A stretch of 64,000 bases of DNA. Origin: CALBPI01 sp039821605 (GTDB lineage: Bacteria > Pseudomonadota > Gammaproteobacteria > Steroidobacterales > Woeseiaceae). Location of the stretch: NCBI GenBank assembly GCA_039821605.1, contig JBCBNV010000003.1, positions 186,001 through 250,000 of the forward strand, in the 5' to 3' direction. Each line of letters opens with the position of its first letter. The first letter of the stretch is position 1. Position numbers and translations under genes: made by a program. The notes under the pieces were generated by a model that worked only from the letters and a program-made list of their open reading frames with translations, made no database searches and was not told the DNA's origin. This document shows positions 51,024 through 60,244 of this stretch, piece after piece.

Positions 51024-52727
51024 TCACGCCTCGGCGTTGATCCCCGCGAGCGCCTCGCGCTCGAGCTTGGCCCACGAATCACGCAGCGTGACGACGCGAT
51101 TGAAGACGATCGCGTCGTCCGTTGTGGTCGTGTCCGGGCTGAAGTAGCCCAGCCTTTCAAACTGCACCGCGTCGCCAACGGCGACCTCGGCCAATGCCGG
51201 CTCGACCCAGCCCTGACGCACCGTTAGCGAGTCGGGATTGATCGCCGCCTGCCAATCCTCGAGACGCGCGGGCTCTGCCTCGCGGAACAACCGGTCGTAG
51301 AGGTTGATGGTCGCCGGCAGCGCGTGCTCGGCGGATACCCAGTGAATCGTGCCCTTGACCTTGCGGTCGCTGCTGCCGCCGCTGCGCGTATCCATGTCGA
51401 CACTGCACACGAGCTCCACGACGTTGCCGTCGTCGTCCTTGATGACCTCGTCGCAGCGGATGATGTAGGCGTAGCGCAAGCGCACCTCGCCGCCGGGCTT
51501 GAGGCGGAAAAACTTTCGCGGCGCTTCCTCGAGGAAGTCGTCGCGCTCGATCCACACCGTACGCGTCAGCGGCACCTGGCGTGTCCCCTGCTCCGGCTCG
51601 TTCGGGTGGTTGCTGGCTTCGAGCCACTCCGTCTCGCCCTCGGGGACGTTCGACAGCGTGACCTTGAGCGGGTCGACGACGGCCAGCCGTCGAGGCGCAC
51701 TGCCGAGCGTGTCGCGAACGGCAGCCTCGAGCATGCCGAGTTCGATGAGCTTGTCTTTCTTCGTGATGCCCACCTGATGGCAGAACCGGCGCAAGGCCTC
51801 GGCGGGGTAACCGCGGCGTCGCAAGCCGGCAAGCGTCGGCATGCGCGGGTCATCCCAGCCCGTGACGTGACCCTCCTCGACGAGCGCCGACAGGCGCCGC
51901 TTGCTCGTGACCATGTAGGCCACCTGCAGTCGCGAGAACTCAATTTGCCGCGGTGGGTACTCGTGCGGGATACGCGTCACGAGCCACTCGTAGAGCGGGC
52001 GATGGTCCTCGAACTCCAGTGTGCAGAGGCTGTGCGTGATGCCTTCGAAGACGTCACAGAGCGTGTGCGCGAAATCGTACATCGGGTACGTGGGCCAGGC
52101 GTCACCCGTGCGCTGGTGGGTCGCGTGGCGAATGCGGTAGAGGGTCGGGTCACGCAGGTTGATGTTTGGCGAAGCCATATCGATTTTCGCGCGCAACACG
52201 TGCTCGCCATCACCGAATTCGCCGGCACGCATGCGCGCAAACAGGTCGAGGTTTTCCTCGACGCTGCGATCGCGGTGCGGACTGTCCTTGCCGGGCTCGG
52301 TCAGCGTGCCGCGATAGGCGCGAATGTCCTCGGCGCTGAGGCTGTCGACGTAGGCGTCGCCGCGCTCGATGAGCGATACGGCCGCGTCGTAGAGACGCTC
52401 GAAGTAGTCCGACGCGTGGGTGAGACCTGCGCTCCAGTCGTAGCCGAGCCAGCGCACGTCGTCGCAAATGGCGTCCGCAAACTCCTGGCGTTCCTTGACG
52501 GGGTTGGTGTCATCGAAACGCAGGTAAGTCCGGCCACCGTTCTCGTCCGTGACGCCGAAATTCAGCGAAATCGACAGCGCGTGACCAATATGCAGAAAGC
52601 CATTGGGCTCCGGCGGAAACCGGGTCACGAGACCGTGCGGCAACCGCCCGGCAGCAAGGTCGTCGGCAATGATCTGGCGGATGAAATCGCGCGGCGCGGC
52701 CGCGTCGTCGCTCGGGGCGTCGGTCAT
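51024..52727 (-). CDS. glnS: Glutaminyl-tRNA synthetase
   Basis: Class I synthetase that charges tRNA-Gln. The 567 residues have the HIGH motif in PPEPNGFLHIGHALSIS, the KMSKS-like MVTSKRRL and the C-terminal beta-barrel anticodon domains (WLEASNHPNEPEQGTRQVPL). I chose ATG 52727; a longer frame reading back through the neighbouring membrane gene is rejected. A TACAAT box lies 39 bases upstream. Confidence 0.97.
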   Translation of the reverse strand: MTDAPSDDAAAPRDFIRQIIADDLAAGRLPHGLVTRFPPEPNGFLHIGHALSISLNFGVTDENGGRTYLRFDDTNPVKERQEFADAICDDVRWLGYDWSAGLTHASDYFERLYDAAVSLIERGDAYVDSLSAEDIRAYRGTLTEPGKDSPHRDRSVEENLDLFARMRAGEFGDGEHVLRAKIDMASPNINLRDPTLYRIRHATHQRTGDAWPTYPMYDFAHTLCDVFEGITHSLCTLEFEDHRPLYEWLVTRIPHEYPPRQIEFSRLQVAYMVTSKRRLSALVEEGHVTGWDDPRMPTLAGLRRRGYPAEALRRFCHQVGITKKDKLIELGMLEAAVRDTLGSAPRRLAVVDPLKVTLSNVPEGETEWLEASNHPNEPEQGTRQVPLTRTVWIERDDFLEEAPRKFFRLKPGGEVRLRYAYIIRCDEVIKDDDGNVVELVCSVDMDTRSGGSSDRKVKGTIHWVSAEHALPATINLYDRLFREAEPARLEDWQAAINPDSLTVRQGWVEPALAEVAVGDAVQFERLGYFSPDTTTTDDAIVFNRVVTLRDSWAKLEREALAGINAEA

Positions 52728-52765
52728 GGAATCGGTGCCTGACTGGGCGCTACAAACAGCCCGGG

Positions 52766-52771
52766 ATTGTA
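52766..52771 (-). promoter_or_regulatory. Candidate -10 element (TACAAT) for glnS
   Basis: TACAAT on the minus strand between the YdjM-like stop and the glnS start. A good -35 is not seen. Confidence 0.35.
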
Positions 52772-52785
52772 CGTGATCGACTGTC

Positions 52786-53754
52786 TCAGCGCGCGTGTCG
52801 GTAAGCGCGCGCGAATGCGCGCAGCTCGGGACGTGGCGGTGTGAGCTGACGTGCCGGCACAGGGCGTACGCCGTCATCGCCAACCTCGCCCAAGACAAAC
52901 CGGAAGATGTAGAAGCCCTCGCTGCCCATGCGCAGATCGGTGAGCACCAGAGCGTCGCCGTCACGGCGCAGCGCATACCAACCGTGCGTGAACCAGCGCA
53001 TACGCTGGTAAGGCGCATGATTTCCAAGCCCGTCCTCGAATTCGCGCTGCTGCGGATAGCAACGCCACCGCGCCGGTTGGGGACGCTGCCAGGCGTAGAC
53101 GAACTGATCGCAGTGGCCGTCCGACGACAGGCGCAGCAGTCGCCAACGCAGGGTATTGAACGGCGTGGGCGTGGCCTTGACCGAGCTGGCGCCCGCTGGC
53201 GCCGCGAGGGCCGCGCTGCGTTCGAGCCGAGCCTGTAACCCCGACGACAGCGCCAGGTAGCTGGCGCAGAACGCCAGCGCAATCGACAGCACGTGACGAC
53301 GTCGGGCCGGTCGGCGTAGCGCTAGCACGAGGGCAACCGCCAGCGGCACGCTGAAGACCGGGTCGATGATGAACACACTACCGACGCTGATCGGGTAGTC
53401 ACTGAAGGGTTGCAGCGCCTGCGTGCCGTAGATCGTCATGCAGTCGAGCAGAGGATGCGTGACAAACGCGAGCCAAATGGCCAGCAGCATCGGCCAGCCA
53501 CCGCCGCGGAAGCCCGGCAGGGGCCGCAACAGCAACCACACGACGGGACTCGCGAGCGTGAGCCAGAACCACGAGTGCGACCAGCTCCGGTGCACGGTCA
53601 TGGCCGTTACGGGGTCCGCGTAACGCACGAGCACGTCGAGATCCGGCAAGGTGCCACAGACAGCACCCATGAGCGCTGCGCGGGGCCCCAGCTCGCGCCC
53701 GGCGACAAGGTGGCCCACGGCGGCGCCCAGTGCCGCCTGCGTCAGGGAATCCAG
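52786..53754 (-). CDS. YdjM-like membrane-bound metal-dependent hydrolase (DUF457), probable CTG start
   Basis: This frame encodes the family N-terminus DSLTQAALGAAVGHLVAGR directly after a CTG codon at 53754. In homologues the same segment begins MDSLTQAALG. No ATG, GTG or TTG lies nearby in frame: upstream codons run back through the Zur-like gene. So CTG initiation giving 322 residues is the best reading. Conserved acidic and His residues (GTLPDLDVL, HRSWSHSW, HPLLDCMTIYG) and several membrane helices fit the family. It starts four bases after the regulator stop. Confidence 0.7.
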   Translation of the reverse strand: MDSLTQAALGAAVGHLVAGRELGPRAALMGAVCGTLPDLDVLVRYADPVTAMTVHRSWSHSWFWLTLASPVVWLLLRPLPGFRGGGWPMLLAIWLAFVTHPLLDCMTIYGTQALQPFSDYPISVGSVFIIDPVFSVPLAVALVLALRRPARRRHVLSIALAFCASYLALSSGLQARLERSAALAAPAGASSVKATPTPFNTLRWRLLRLSSDGHCDQFVYAWQRPQPARWRCYPQQREFEDGLGNHAPYQRMRWFTHGWYALRRDGDALVLTDLRMGSEGFYIFRFVLGEVGDDGVRPVPARQLTPPRPELRAFARAYRHAR

Positions 53755-53758
53755 CGAC

Positions 53759-54253
53759 TCAGCCCGGGGCTTTCTCGACGCAGCGCGAGCAGATGCCGCG
53801 CACTTCGAGCATCTGACGCTCCGCCTCGAATCCCGCCGCTGCGGCAGCGGCCTCGATGCGCTCATTGATCGTGCCCGCGTCAAGCTCTATGACGTCGTGG
53901 CAACTGCGGCAGATCAGGAACTGGCCGCTGTGTGCATGCGCCGGATCCGGGCAGCCGATGTAGGCGTTGAGCGAGTCGAGCCGGTGCACAAGGCCCGCCT
54001 CCATGAGGAAGTCCAGTGCGCGGTACACGGTGGGGGGCGCCGCCCGGCGGCCGTCCGTCGACAGCGCCTCGAGCACATCGTATGCGCCCACGGGCTTGTG
54101 GCCTGCCCATACGAGCTGCAAGACGTGCCGACGCAGCGGCGTCAGGCGCAGCCCACGCTCGGCGCAGATCGCTTCGGCGCGCGCCAACGCAGTCTCGATG
54201 CACTGCTTGTGGTCGTGTCCCGTGGTGGTCTCGGCGTTCGCTTTGGCAGCCAT
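53759..54253 (-). CDS. zur: Fur-family regulator, probably Zur
   Basis: A 164-residue metal-responsive repressor. The winged helix carries LTPLRRHVLQLVWAGHKPVGAYDVL and PPTVYRALDFLMEAGLVHRL. Two structural-zinc Cys pairs are present (ICRSCHDV and ICSRCVE), and the segment YIGCPDPAHAHSGQFLI has the Cys/His pattern more typical of Zur than Fur. The start ATG 54253 is used; a 32-residue extension is unlikely. No zinc transporter gene is near, so zur rather than fur is inference. Confidence 0.75.
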   Translation of the reverse strand: MAAKANAETTTGHDHKQCIETALARAEAICAERGLRLTPLRRHVLQLVWAGHKPVGAYDVLEALSTDGRRAAPPTVYRALDFLMEAGLVHRLDSLNAYIGCPDPAHAHSGQFLICRSCHDVIELDAGTINERIEAAAAAAGFEAERQMLEVRGICSRCVEKAPG

Positions 54254-54384
54254 GAACCCATGATACAGGAGCGACTTGCCGGGGCGCGATCTCTCGCGTA
54301 GTGCCGACCGCCGCAAACCGCTATGATTGCCGGCTTTGAACGCCACCACCCCGGGGCCCGGCGCCCCGCCGCCAAGTGAAGGAC

Positions 54385-56319
54385 ATGGTCAACATTACGC
54401 TGCCTGACGGCTCAGTTCGCAATTACCACGGACCCGTCGATCCCCTAACAATTGCCAAAGAAATCTCGGGCTCGCTGGCCAAGGCGGCTGTGGCCGCCCA
54501 GGTCGACGGTCAGGACTGGGACCTGACGCGCACGATCGACCGCGATGCCAGCGTGGCTATCGTCACCCGTGACAGCGATGCCGGGCTTGAAGTGCTGCGT
54601 CACGATGCCGCGCACGCACTCGCCGAGGCGGTCAAGGAGCTCTACCCGGAAACCCAGGTGACGATCGGCCCCGCCATCGACGACGGCTTCTACTACGACT
54701 TCGCACGCGAAACACCCTTCACACCCGATGACCTCGAGGTCATCGAGCAGCGCATGCGCGAGATCGTCGAGCGCAACGAAACCGTCGAGCGCGAGGTCTG
54801 GACGCGCAACGACGCCGTGGCGTTCTTCCGCGAGCAGGGCGAGGAGTACAAGGCGCGCCTCATCGAGCGCATCCCCGAAGACGAGCAGATTACGCTGTAC
54901 CGCCAGGGCGACTTCATCGATCTGTGCCGCGGTCCACACCTGCCCTCAACGGGCCGGCTCGGCACGGCCTTCAAGCTCCTGCGTGTGTCAGGCGCCTACT
55001 GGGAAGGCGATTCACGCAACGAGATGCTGCAACGCATCTACGGCACCGCCTGGGCCAACGACAAGCAGCTCCGGCTGTACCTTCGCCGCGTCGAGGAAGC
55101 CGAGAAACGCGACCACCGCAAACTCGGCAAACAGATGAACCTGTTTCACTTTCAGGAAGAAGCGCCGGGCTCGGTCTTCTGGCACCCACGTGGCTGGACC
55201 TTGTTCCAGCGCCTCATCGACTACATGCGCGAGCGCCAGCGCGAAGCCGGATACCGCGAGATCCACACGCCCAGCGTGATGGACCGCGCGCTTTGGGAGG
55301 CGTCAGGGCACTGGGAGTCGTTCGGCGAACACATGTTCACGACGGAAACCGAAGACGGCCGCATCTACGCGCTCAAACCCATGAACTGCCCGGGTCACGT
55401 GCAGGTCTTCAAGCAGGGCCTTACGAGTTATCGCGAGCTGCCCATGCGCATTTCGGAATTCGGCAATGTGCACCGATACGAACCGTCAGGCGCGCTGCAC
55501 GGCATGCTGCGCGTGCGCGCATTCACGCAGGATGACGCGCACGTGTTCTGCACCATGGAACAGGTTGCCGACGAAGCCATTGCGATCACACGTCTCATCC
55601 TCGAAATCTATGCCGACTTCGGCTTCGAGGATGTGCGCATCAAGTTTGCTGATCGACCTGCGAATCGCGTCGGCGAAGATGCCGTCTGGGATCAGTCAGA
55701 AACGGCCCTGAAGTCTGCGCTCGAACAAACCGGCCTCGAGTACAGCTACAACCCGGGCGAAGGCGCGTTCTACGGACCCAAGCTCGAGTTTGTGCTGCGC
55801 GACGCCATCGGTCGCGACTGGCAGTGTGGCACCTTGCAGGTCGATCTCAACCTGCCCAAGCGACTCGGTGCCAGCTACATCGGCGAAGACGGCGACCGGC
55901 ACATCCCGGTCATGTTGCACCGGGCCATGTTCGGCTCGCTGGAGCGCTTCACCGGCATCCTGCTCGAGCACTACGCGGGCAACCTCCCGCTGTGGCTCGC
56001 GCCAACGCAAGTCATCGTGGCTACGATCACCTCGGACGGTGACGAGTACGCCGTCGATCTCGTGAGCGAATTGCGCAAGGCGGGTATCGAGGCCGAGAGT
56101 GATCTCAGGAACGAGAAGATCGGCTACAAGGTGCGCGAGCACAGCCTGGCCAAGATCCCCGTGATCCTGGCCGTCGGCAAGCGCGAAGTCGAGGAAGGCA
56201 CTGTCGCCATTCGGCGACTGGGCAGCAAGGGCCAGAAGACAGCCCCGCGCGTCGAGACCATCGCCGCGCTGCGTGATGAGATCGTTTCGCGCGAAACCGC
56301 GAATGTGACCATCGAGTAG
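54385..56319 (+). CDS. thrS: Threonyl-tRNA synthetase
   Basis: Class II synthetase. The 644-residue protein has the TGS domain (VNITLPDGSVRNYHG), the editing domain with HDAAHALAEAV, the catalytic core with PMNCPGHVQVFK and FTQDDAHVFC, and a C-terminal anticodon domain. ATG 54385 gives the family N-terminus; an in-frame GTG at 54376 is also possible and has no better ribosome site. In many bacteria infC-rpmI-rplT follow thrS; here a TonB-domain gene follows instead. Confidence 0.97.
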   Translation: MVNITLPDGSVRNYHGPVDPLTIAKEISGSLAKAAVAAQVDGQDWDLTRTIDRDASVAIVTRDSDAGLEVLRHDAAHALAEAVKELYPETQVTIGPAIDDGFYYDFARETPFTPDDLEVIEQRMREIVERNETVEREVWTRNDAVAFFREQGEEYKARLIERIPEDEQITLYRQGDFIDLCRGPHLPSTGRLGTAFKLLRVSGAYWEGDSRNEMLQRIYGTAWANDKQLRLYLRRVEEAEKRDHRKLGKQMNLFHFQEEAPGSVFWHPRGWTLFQRLIDYMRERQREAGYREIHTPSVMDRALWEASGHWESFGEHMFTTETEDGRIYALKPMNCPGHVQVFKQGLTSYRELPMRISEFGNVHRYEPSGALHGMLRVRAFTQDDAHVFCTMEQVADEAIAITRLILEIYADFGFEDVRIKFADRPANRVGEDAVWDQSETALKSALEQTGLEYSYNPGEGAFYGPKLEFVLRDAIGRDWQCGTLQVDLNLPKRLGASYIGEDGDRHIPVMLHRAMFGSLERFTGILLEHYAGNLPLWLAPTQVIVATITSDGDEYAVDLVSELRKAGIEAESDLRNEKIGYKVREHSLAKIPVILAVGKREVEEGTVAIRRLGSKGQKTAPRVETIAALRDEIVSRETANVTIE

Positions 56320-56450
56320 CCCCCACCAGACACGCCGCAGATGTGCAGGAAGCAACAGAAGTGTGCACTGCATCAAAAGGCTTATGTGGAATCGGTCACA
56401 GTTTGGAAACTCGGTCCCTGAGGCCGGTTATGTCGTGCGTTTTTCCTTCA

Positions 56451-56456
56451 TATACT
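56451..56456 (+). promoter_or_regulatory. Candidate -10 element (TATACT) for the receiver-TonB fusion gene
   Basis: TATACT lies 61 bases before the ATG in the 198-bp gap after thrS, with a weak TTATGT hexamer 17 bases upstream. It suggests transcription independent of thrS. Confidence 0.4.
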
Positions 56457-56517
56457 GCTAGCTGAGGGAAAACCACGCGAACAGGTCGCGGCGGTTCTCA
56501 CCCTCGCCGAGGCCGCC

Positions 56518-59106
56518 ATGGTTGACCAGTACAAGACTCAGGTGATGTTTCTGCACCCGGAGCCATCATTGATGGAACCGTGCGCGCGCCTGCTCGGTGA
56601 GAGTTACTCGGTGCACATGGCCGCCTCGGGCACCGAAGCGCTCACCACACTGGGCATCACGCCCATCCACATCATCGTCTCGGCACAGGACCTGCCAGGC
56701 ATGACCGGTCAGGAAGCGCTCAAGGAAGCCAAGCGTCGATCCCCGGAGACCCGCGGCATCCTCCTCGCCTCCCCCGAGATGACGGACTCGGACCGCGCCT
56801 CACTGGTCAACGTCAAACATCTGAATCTCGTGCTCGGTCCGCTGGCCAGCGCCGAGGAAGTCTGCGCGGCGATTCAGCACGCGTTGTCTGACGATGGCAG
56901 CGGCAGCATGCAACCCGCCAACGACACGTCGGCAGGTCCGCGCAGCCAAGCGCGGCCCAGCCCATCGCCGGCGACCGCGCCCGGTGATGTGTCGGGTCCC
57001 TACGACCTGCTCGCCGAAGACATCCCCGTGCTCGAGCCCGGCGCCGCGAACGATGCGCGTCCCGCTGCGCAATCGCTGAGCGAAGTGGAGATTGTCGTTC
57101 TCACCAACGACGGCAGTTTTCTGAAGACGATCCGTGCGGCGACGGGCGCAAGCCATGTCGTCAACCACGCCCCGAACCTGCAGGCGGCGATCGACGTTGT
57201 GCGTGACGCGCAGAGTGGCGTACTGATCACGGATGCGGCCGTTGCCGTTCGCGACGTGGAAACGATTACCGCCAAGCTGCGCAAGTACATGCCGTCACTC
57301 GTCACCATCGTCGCGGGACGACGCGAGGACGGTGAGAAAATGATGGGCCTCATTTCCGACGGCCTCGTCTACCGCTTCCTGCTCAAGCCGATCAGCCCCG
57401 GCCGCACGCGTCTCGCGATCGAAGCCTCGGCCAAGAAACACCTGACTCTCGCGCACACCGAAGTGCCCCTGACGCCGACGGACGTCCAGGAAAAGATGAC
57501 CGAAACGGGCATCATCAAGGGCGTCACATTTGACTCGGGCCTGTTCCGCACCACGGACGTCCGCGCGACCACGGTCGCCGTCCCCGGGCTCGACGAGGAA
57601 GATGTCGACGGCGGGTTTATCGAAAGGCTGTTTGCCGCCTTCGGGCCGGTTCCGCTCATCGTGGCGGCGCTGGTCCTCGTGACCGTCTTTGGCTTCTTCC
57701 TGTTTGGTGGTAGCGATGACTCGGCTCCGGCTGTTGGCGCCACGGAAGCGGCCCAACCCGCCGCTGCGCTCCCCGCCGCACCGCCGCCGACACCAGCCGA
57801 ACGTGCCGCCACCCTCGCCGCGCGCGGTGAACGTGCGTTGCGCGACGGCCGCCTCACGCAGCCCGCCGATGACAATGCCGTCGTGCACTTTGCACAGGCA
57901 GCCGCTCTCGTGCGCGACGACGCCGCGCTGCGCGCCCAGCTCGAGGGTGTTTTGCAGCAGGCGTTCGCACAGATTGAAGCGAGCCTGCTTGCAGATCGTA
58001 TTGGCGAGGCCTCAGCCGCACTGGCTGTACTCAACGACACGGTGCCCGGCCATCCGCGCCTGGCATTTTACAATCGCCAGGTCAGCCGCGAGATCGCTCG
58101 ACAGGATCTCGAGCGTGCCGAAACGGCGATACGCTCAGGCAACACCGCCGCCGCGGAAACCGCCATTGGCCGGCTGGAACGCAACGGCGTCACGGACCCG
58201 GCCATCGTCACCGCATTGCGAGATCGACTCGCCGCGGTTCCGACCGCTGGTGCCGCAGTCGCCGCCGCACCGACGAGCGTTGATGATCTGCTGGAGTTCG
58301 CGGCGCTGCGCGTCAGCGAAGGTCGCCTCATCACGCCGGCCGATGACAGCGCGCGCGACTACTACCAGGCGGCCATTGAACTCGAGCCCGACAACGTCAC
58401 AGCCAGACAGGGTCTGACGTTTGTCGCCAGCATGCTGATCTCCGAGTCGCGAACAGCGGCCGCTCGTGGCGAGCTGTCGCTTGCAGAGACCCTTCTCAAC
58501 GAAGCCGTCGCCACGGGCGCCAACCGCGTCGAAGCGACGGCGCTGCGCGGCGAGATCGACGCGCTGGCGCAAGGCGCGGCTGCAAACGCGCGCACCGTCG
58601 CAGCACAGGAACCGGTCCGGGAAGCGACTCAGCAACCTGCAAATACAGCTGACGACACCACGGCACCGCCCCCGCCACCGGCCAGCATCGGCACTGGCGG
58701 TTTTGGCGAACGGACGACGACGCCCGAGCGTGAAGTGCCCGTGCGTGAGCCCACGGCGGCCAGCTCAGCGCCCGTCACGCAACCCGCCTCGGGCAAGCCC
58801 GCTGCAACCGACGAGTCGACGCCCGTAGCCGGCGAATTTGATCTGGTGCAGACGCGCGCCACACCGCCCCGCTACCCGCGCGCCGCGCAGCGTCGCGGCA
58901 TTGAAGGTTGGGTGGATGTCGCGTTCAGCGTTCGCGCCGACGGCACCACGAGCGACATCAACGTCGTCGAGAGTCAACCGGGCACCGTCTTCGACCAAGC
59001 CGCCACCGACGCCGTTTCGAAGTGGCGCTACGCGCCTTTGGATACGGACGATCCCGACGCGTTTGCACGCGCCCGGATCCGCCTCGAGTTCAACCTCTCG
59101 AACTAG
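56518..59106 (+). CDS. Fusion of two receiver-like domains, membrane helix, repeats and TonB C-terminal domain
   Basis: An 862-residue protein with an unusual layout. Residues 8-122 form a receiver-like domain whose phospho-Asp position is Ala56 (IIVSAQDLPGMTG). Residues 190-310 form a second receiver-like domain with Asp239 in GVLITDAAV and a conserved Lys290 in FLLKPIS. One membrane helix lies at about 378-398 (PLIVAALVLVTVFGFFLF). A periplasmic helical region holds two copies of a GRL-x2-PADD motif (about 444-452 and 603-610). A Pro-rich spacer leads to a TonB C-terminal domain (772-862, YPRAAQRRGIEGWVDVAFSV). By inference it couples a cytoplasmic signal to a TonB-type output across the envelope. 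No ExbB/ExbD is beside it. Confidence 0.85.
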   Translation: MVDQYKTQVMFLHPEPSLMEPCARLLGESYSVHMAASGTEALTTLGITPIHIIVSAQDLPGMTGQEALKEAKRRSPETRGILLASPEMTDSDRASLVNVKHLNLVLGPLASAEEVCAAIQHALSDDGSGSMQPANDTSAGPRSQARPSPSPATAPGDVSGPYDLLAEDIPVLEPGAANDARPAAQSLSEVEIVVLTNDGSFLKTIRAATGASHVVNHAPNLQAAIDVVRDAQSGVLITDAAVAVRDVETITAKLRKYMPSLVTIVAGRREDGEKMMGLISDGLVYRFLLKPISPGRTRLAIEASAKKHLTLAHTEVPLTPTDVQEKMTETGIIKGVTFDSGLFRTTDVRATTVAVPGLDEEDVDGGFIERLFAAFGPVPLIVAALVLVTVFGFFLFGGSDDSAPAVGATEAAQPAAALPAAPPPTPAERAATLAARGERALRDGRLTQPADDNAVVHFAQAAALVRDDAALRAQLEGVLQQAFAQIEASLLADRIGEASAALAVLNDTVPGHPRLAFYNRQVSREIARQDLERAETAIRSGNTAAAETAIGRLERNGVTDPAIVTALRDRLAAVPTAGAAVAAAPTSVDDLLEFAALRVSEGRLITPADDSARDYYQAAIELEPDNVTARQGLTFVASMLISESRTAAARGELSLAETLLNEAVATGANRVEATALRGEIDALAQGAAANARTVAAQEPVREATQQPANTADDTTAPPPPPASIGTGGFGERTTTPEREVPVREPTAASSAPVTQPASGKPAATDESTPVAGEFDLVQTRATPPRYPRAAQRRGIEGWVDVAFSVRADGTTSDINVVESQPGTVFDQAATDAVSKWRYAPLDTDDPDAFARARIRLEFNLSN

Positions 59107-59115
59107 TCACCGGCC

Positions 59116-60177
59116 CTAGAGCGCGCCGCGTTCGGCGAGCCGGGCGTGGATACCTGCGGCAATCGACAACGCGATTCCGGCCGGCTCCTTCGCGCCCAGC
59201 GGCAATCCTGCGGGCCCGTCGATCATCGGCCGAATCGTATCGGCCGGTTGACCGACCGCCTCGAGCAATCGTTCGCGTCGATGCACAGGTCCAAGCAGGC
59301 CGATGTAGTGCCAATGGTCGTGGCGCGCCAGCGCCCGCAGGTAGGCCGTATCCGTTTCCAGGTGGTGGCTCATGACCACGACCACCGGGAAGTGTGCCAG
59401 CGCCACGCGTTGTGCGAGCGCCGCGGCGGGCGCTGCGATGCGCTCCGCGGCCAGTTTGGCATCGAAGGTTTCAATGTAGCCGGGGCGATGGTCGTAAACG
59501 GTCACGTGCCAGCCCAGGTCGCCCAGCAGTCGCGCCAGGGGTTCGGCGTCGGGCGCCGCGCCGCAGAGCAGCACTCGCGGGGCGGGGCGGACGTGAATGA
59601 CGAACAGCGGCGCCTCGAGCGCGTCGTCGACGACTCGCGCCGAGCAAGCTGCGAGCCATTGCTCACCGAGCACACGCTCCACCGTGGCTTGCGCCTCGGC
59701 TGCGACGTCGTGATGGACGAAATGGCCCTCGGCGCTCGCCGACGTCATGAGCCCCGCCTGCGGCGTCCCGGGTGCACCGAGACCCAGAACGGCGCTGATG
59801 CCATTGCGATAGGCGTCGGCCACGGCCAGCAAGGGTGCGTACTGCTCGGCCTCGAATAACGGTGTCAGAAGAATCTGCAGGCGTCCGTCGCAGCCCGCGC
59901 CCATACCCCAGAGCGCGTCGTGCTCGCCGCCGAGGTCGTAATCGACGATGGCAGGCGTTCGTGACGCCAGAGTCTGTGCCGCACGCGTGGCAAGGTCGCC
60001 TTCCACACAGCCGCCGCTGACGAGACCCTGGTAGTCGCCGTTGGCCGCGATGAGGATGAAGTCGCCCGTCTTGCTGTAGGTCGACCCGTCGGTATCGGTC
60101 ACGGTGGCGAGCACCATACCTTGGCCCTGATCGTGCCAGGTCTTGAGTCGTTCGAAGACGCGATTCTTGTGCAGCAT
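59116..60177 (-). CDS. xdhC: XdhC/CoxI-family molybdenum cofactor maturation protein
   Basis: Family members bind molybdenum cofactor and help load or sulfurate it into xanthine dehydrogenase-type enzymes. The 353 residues contain the XdhC_CoxI N-terminal domain (VTDTDGSTYSKTGDFILI, SGGCVEGDLATRA) and a C-terminal Rossmann-like domain (PRVLLCGAAPDAEPLARLL, VVVVMSHHLETD). No xanthine or aldehyde dehydrogenase gene is in the window. It converges on the receiver-TonB gene with a nine-base gap. Confidence 0.88.
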   Translation of the reverse strand: MLHKNRVFERLKTWHDQGQGMVLATVTDTDGSTYSKTGDFILIAANGDYQGLVSGGCVEGDLATRAAQTLASRTPAIVDYDLGGEHDALWGMGAGCDGRLQILLTPLFEAEQYAPLLAVADAYRNGISAVLGLGAPGTPQAGLMTSASAEGHFVHHDVAAEAQATVERVLGEQWLAACSARVVDDALEAPLFVIHVRPAPRVLLCGAAPDAEPLARLLGDLGWHVTVYDHRPGYIETFDAKLAAERIAAPAAALAQRVALAHFPVVVVMSHHLETDTAYLRALARHDHWHYIGLLGPVHRRERLLEAVGQPADTIRPMIDGPAGLPLGAKEPAGIALSIAAGIHARLAERGAL

Positions 60178-60244
60178 GCTGTGTCCAGGCGATGGGCTGC
60201 GGCGAGTATACTGCCCGCGCTAGATCCTTCCCACGGAGCGCAGC

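Noticed and set aside
51324..52742. Plus-strand 472-codon open frame opposite glnS
   Set aside because: It lies wholly within the clear glnS gene and shows no recognisable domain.
52728..53282. N-terminal extension of glnS to 752 residues
   Set aside because: The extra part reads through the YdjM-like gene in another frame; GlnS normally begins near the chosen ATG.
53759..54349. Longer 196-residue form of the Zur-like protein
   Set aside because: The first 32 residues lack family similarity, and the ATG at 54253 gives the normal length.
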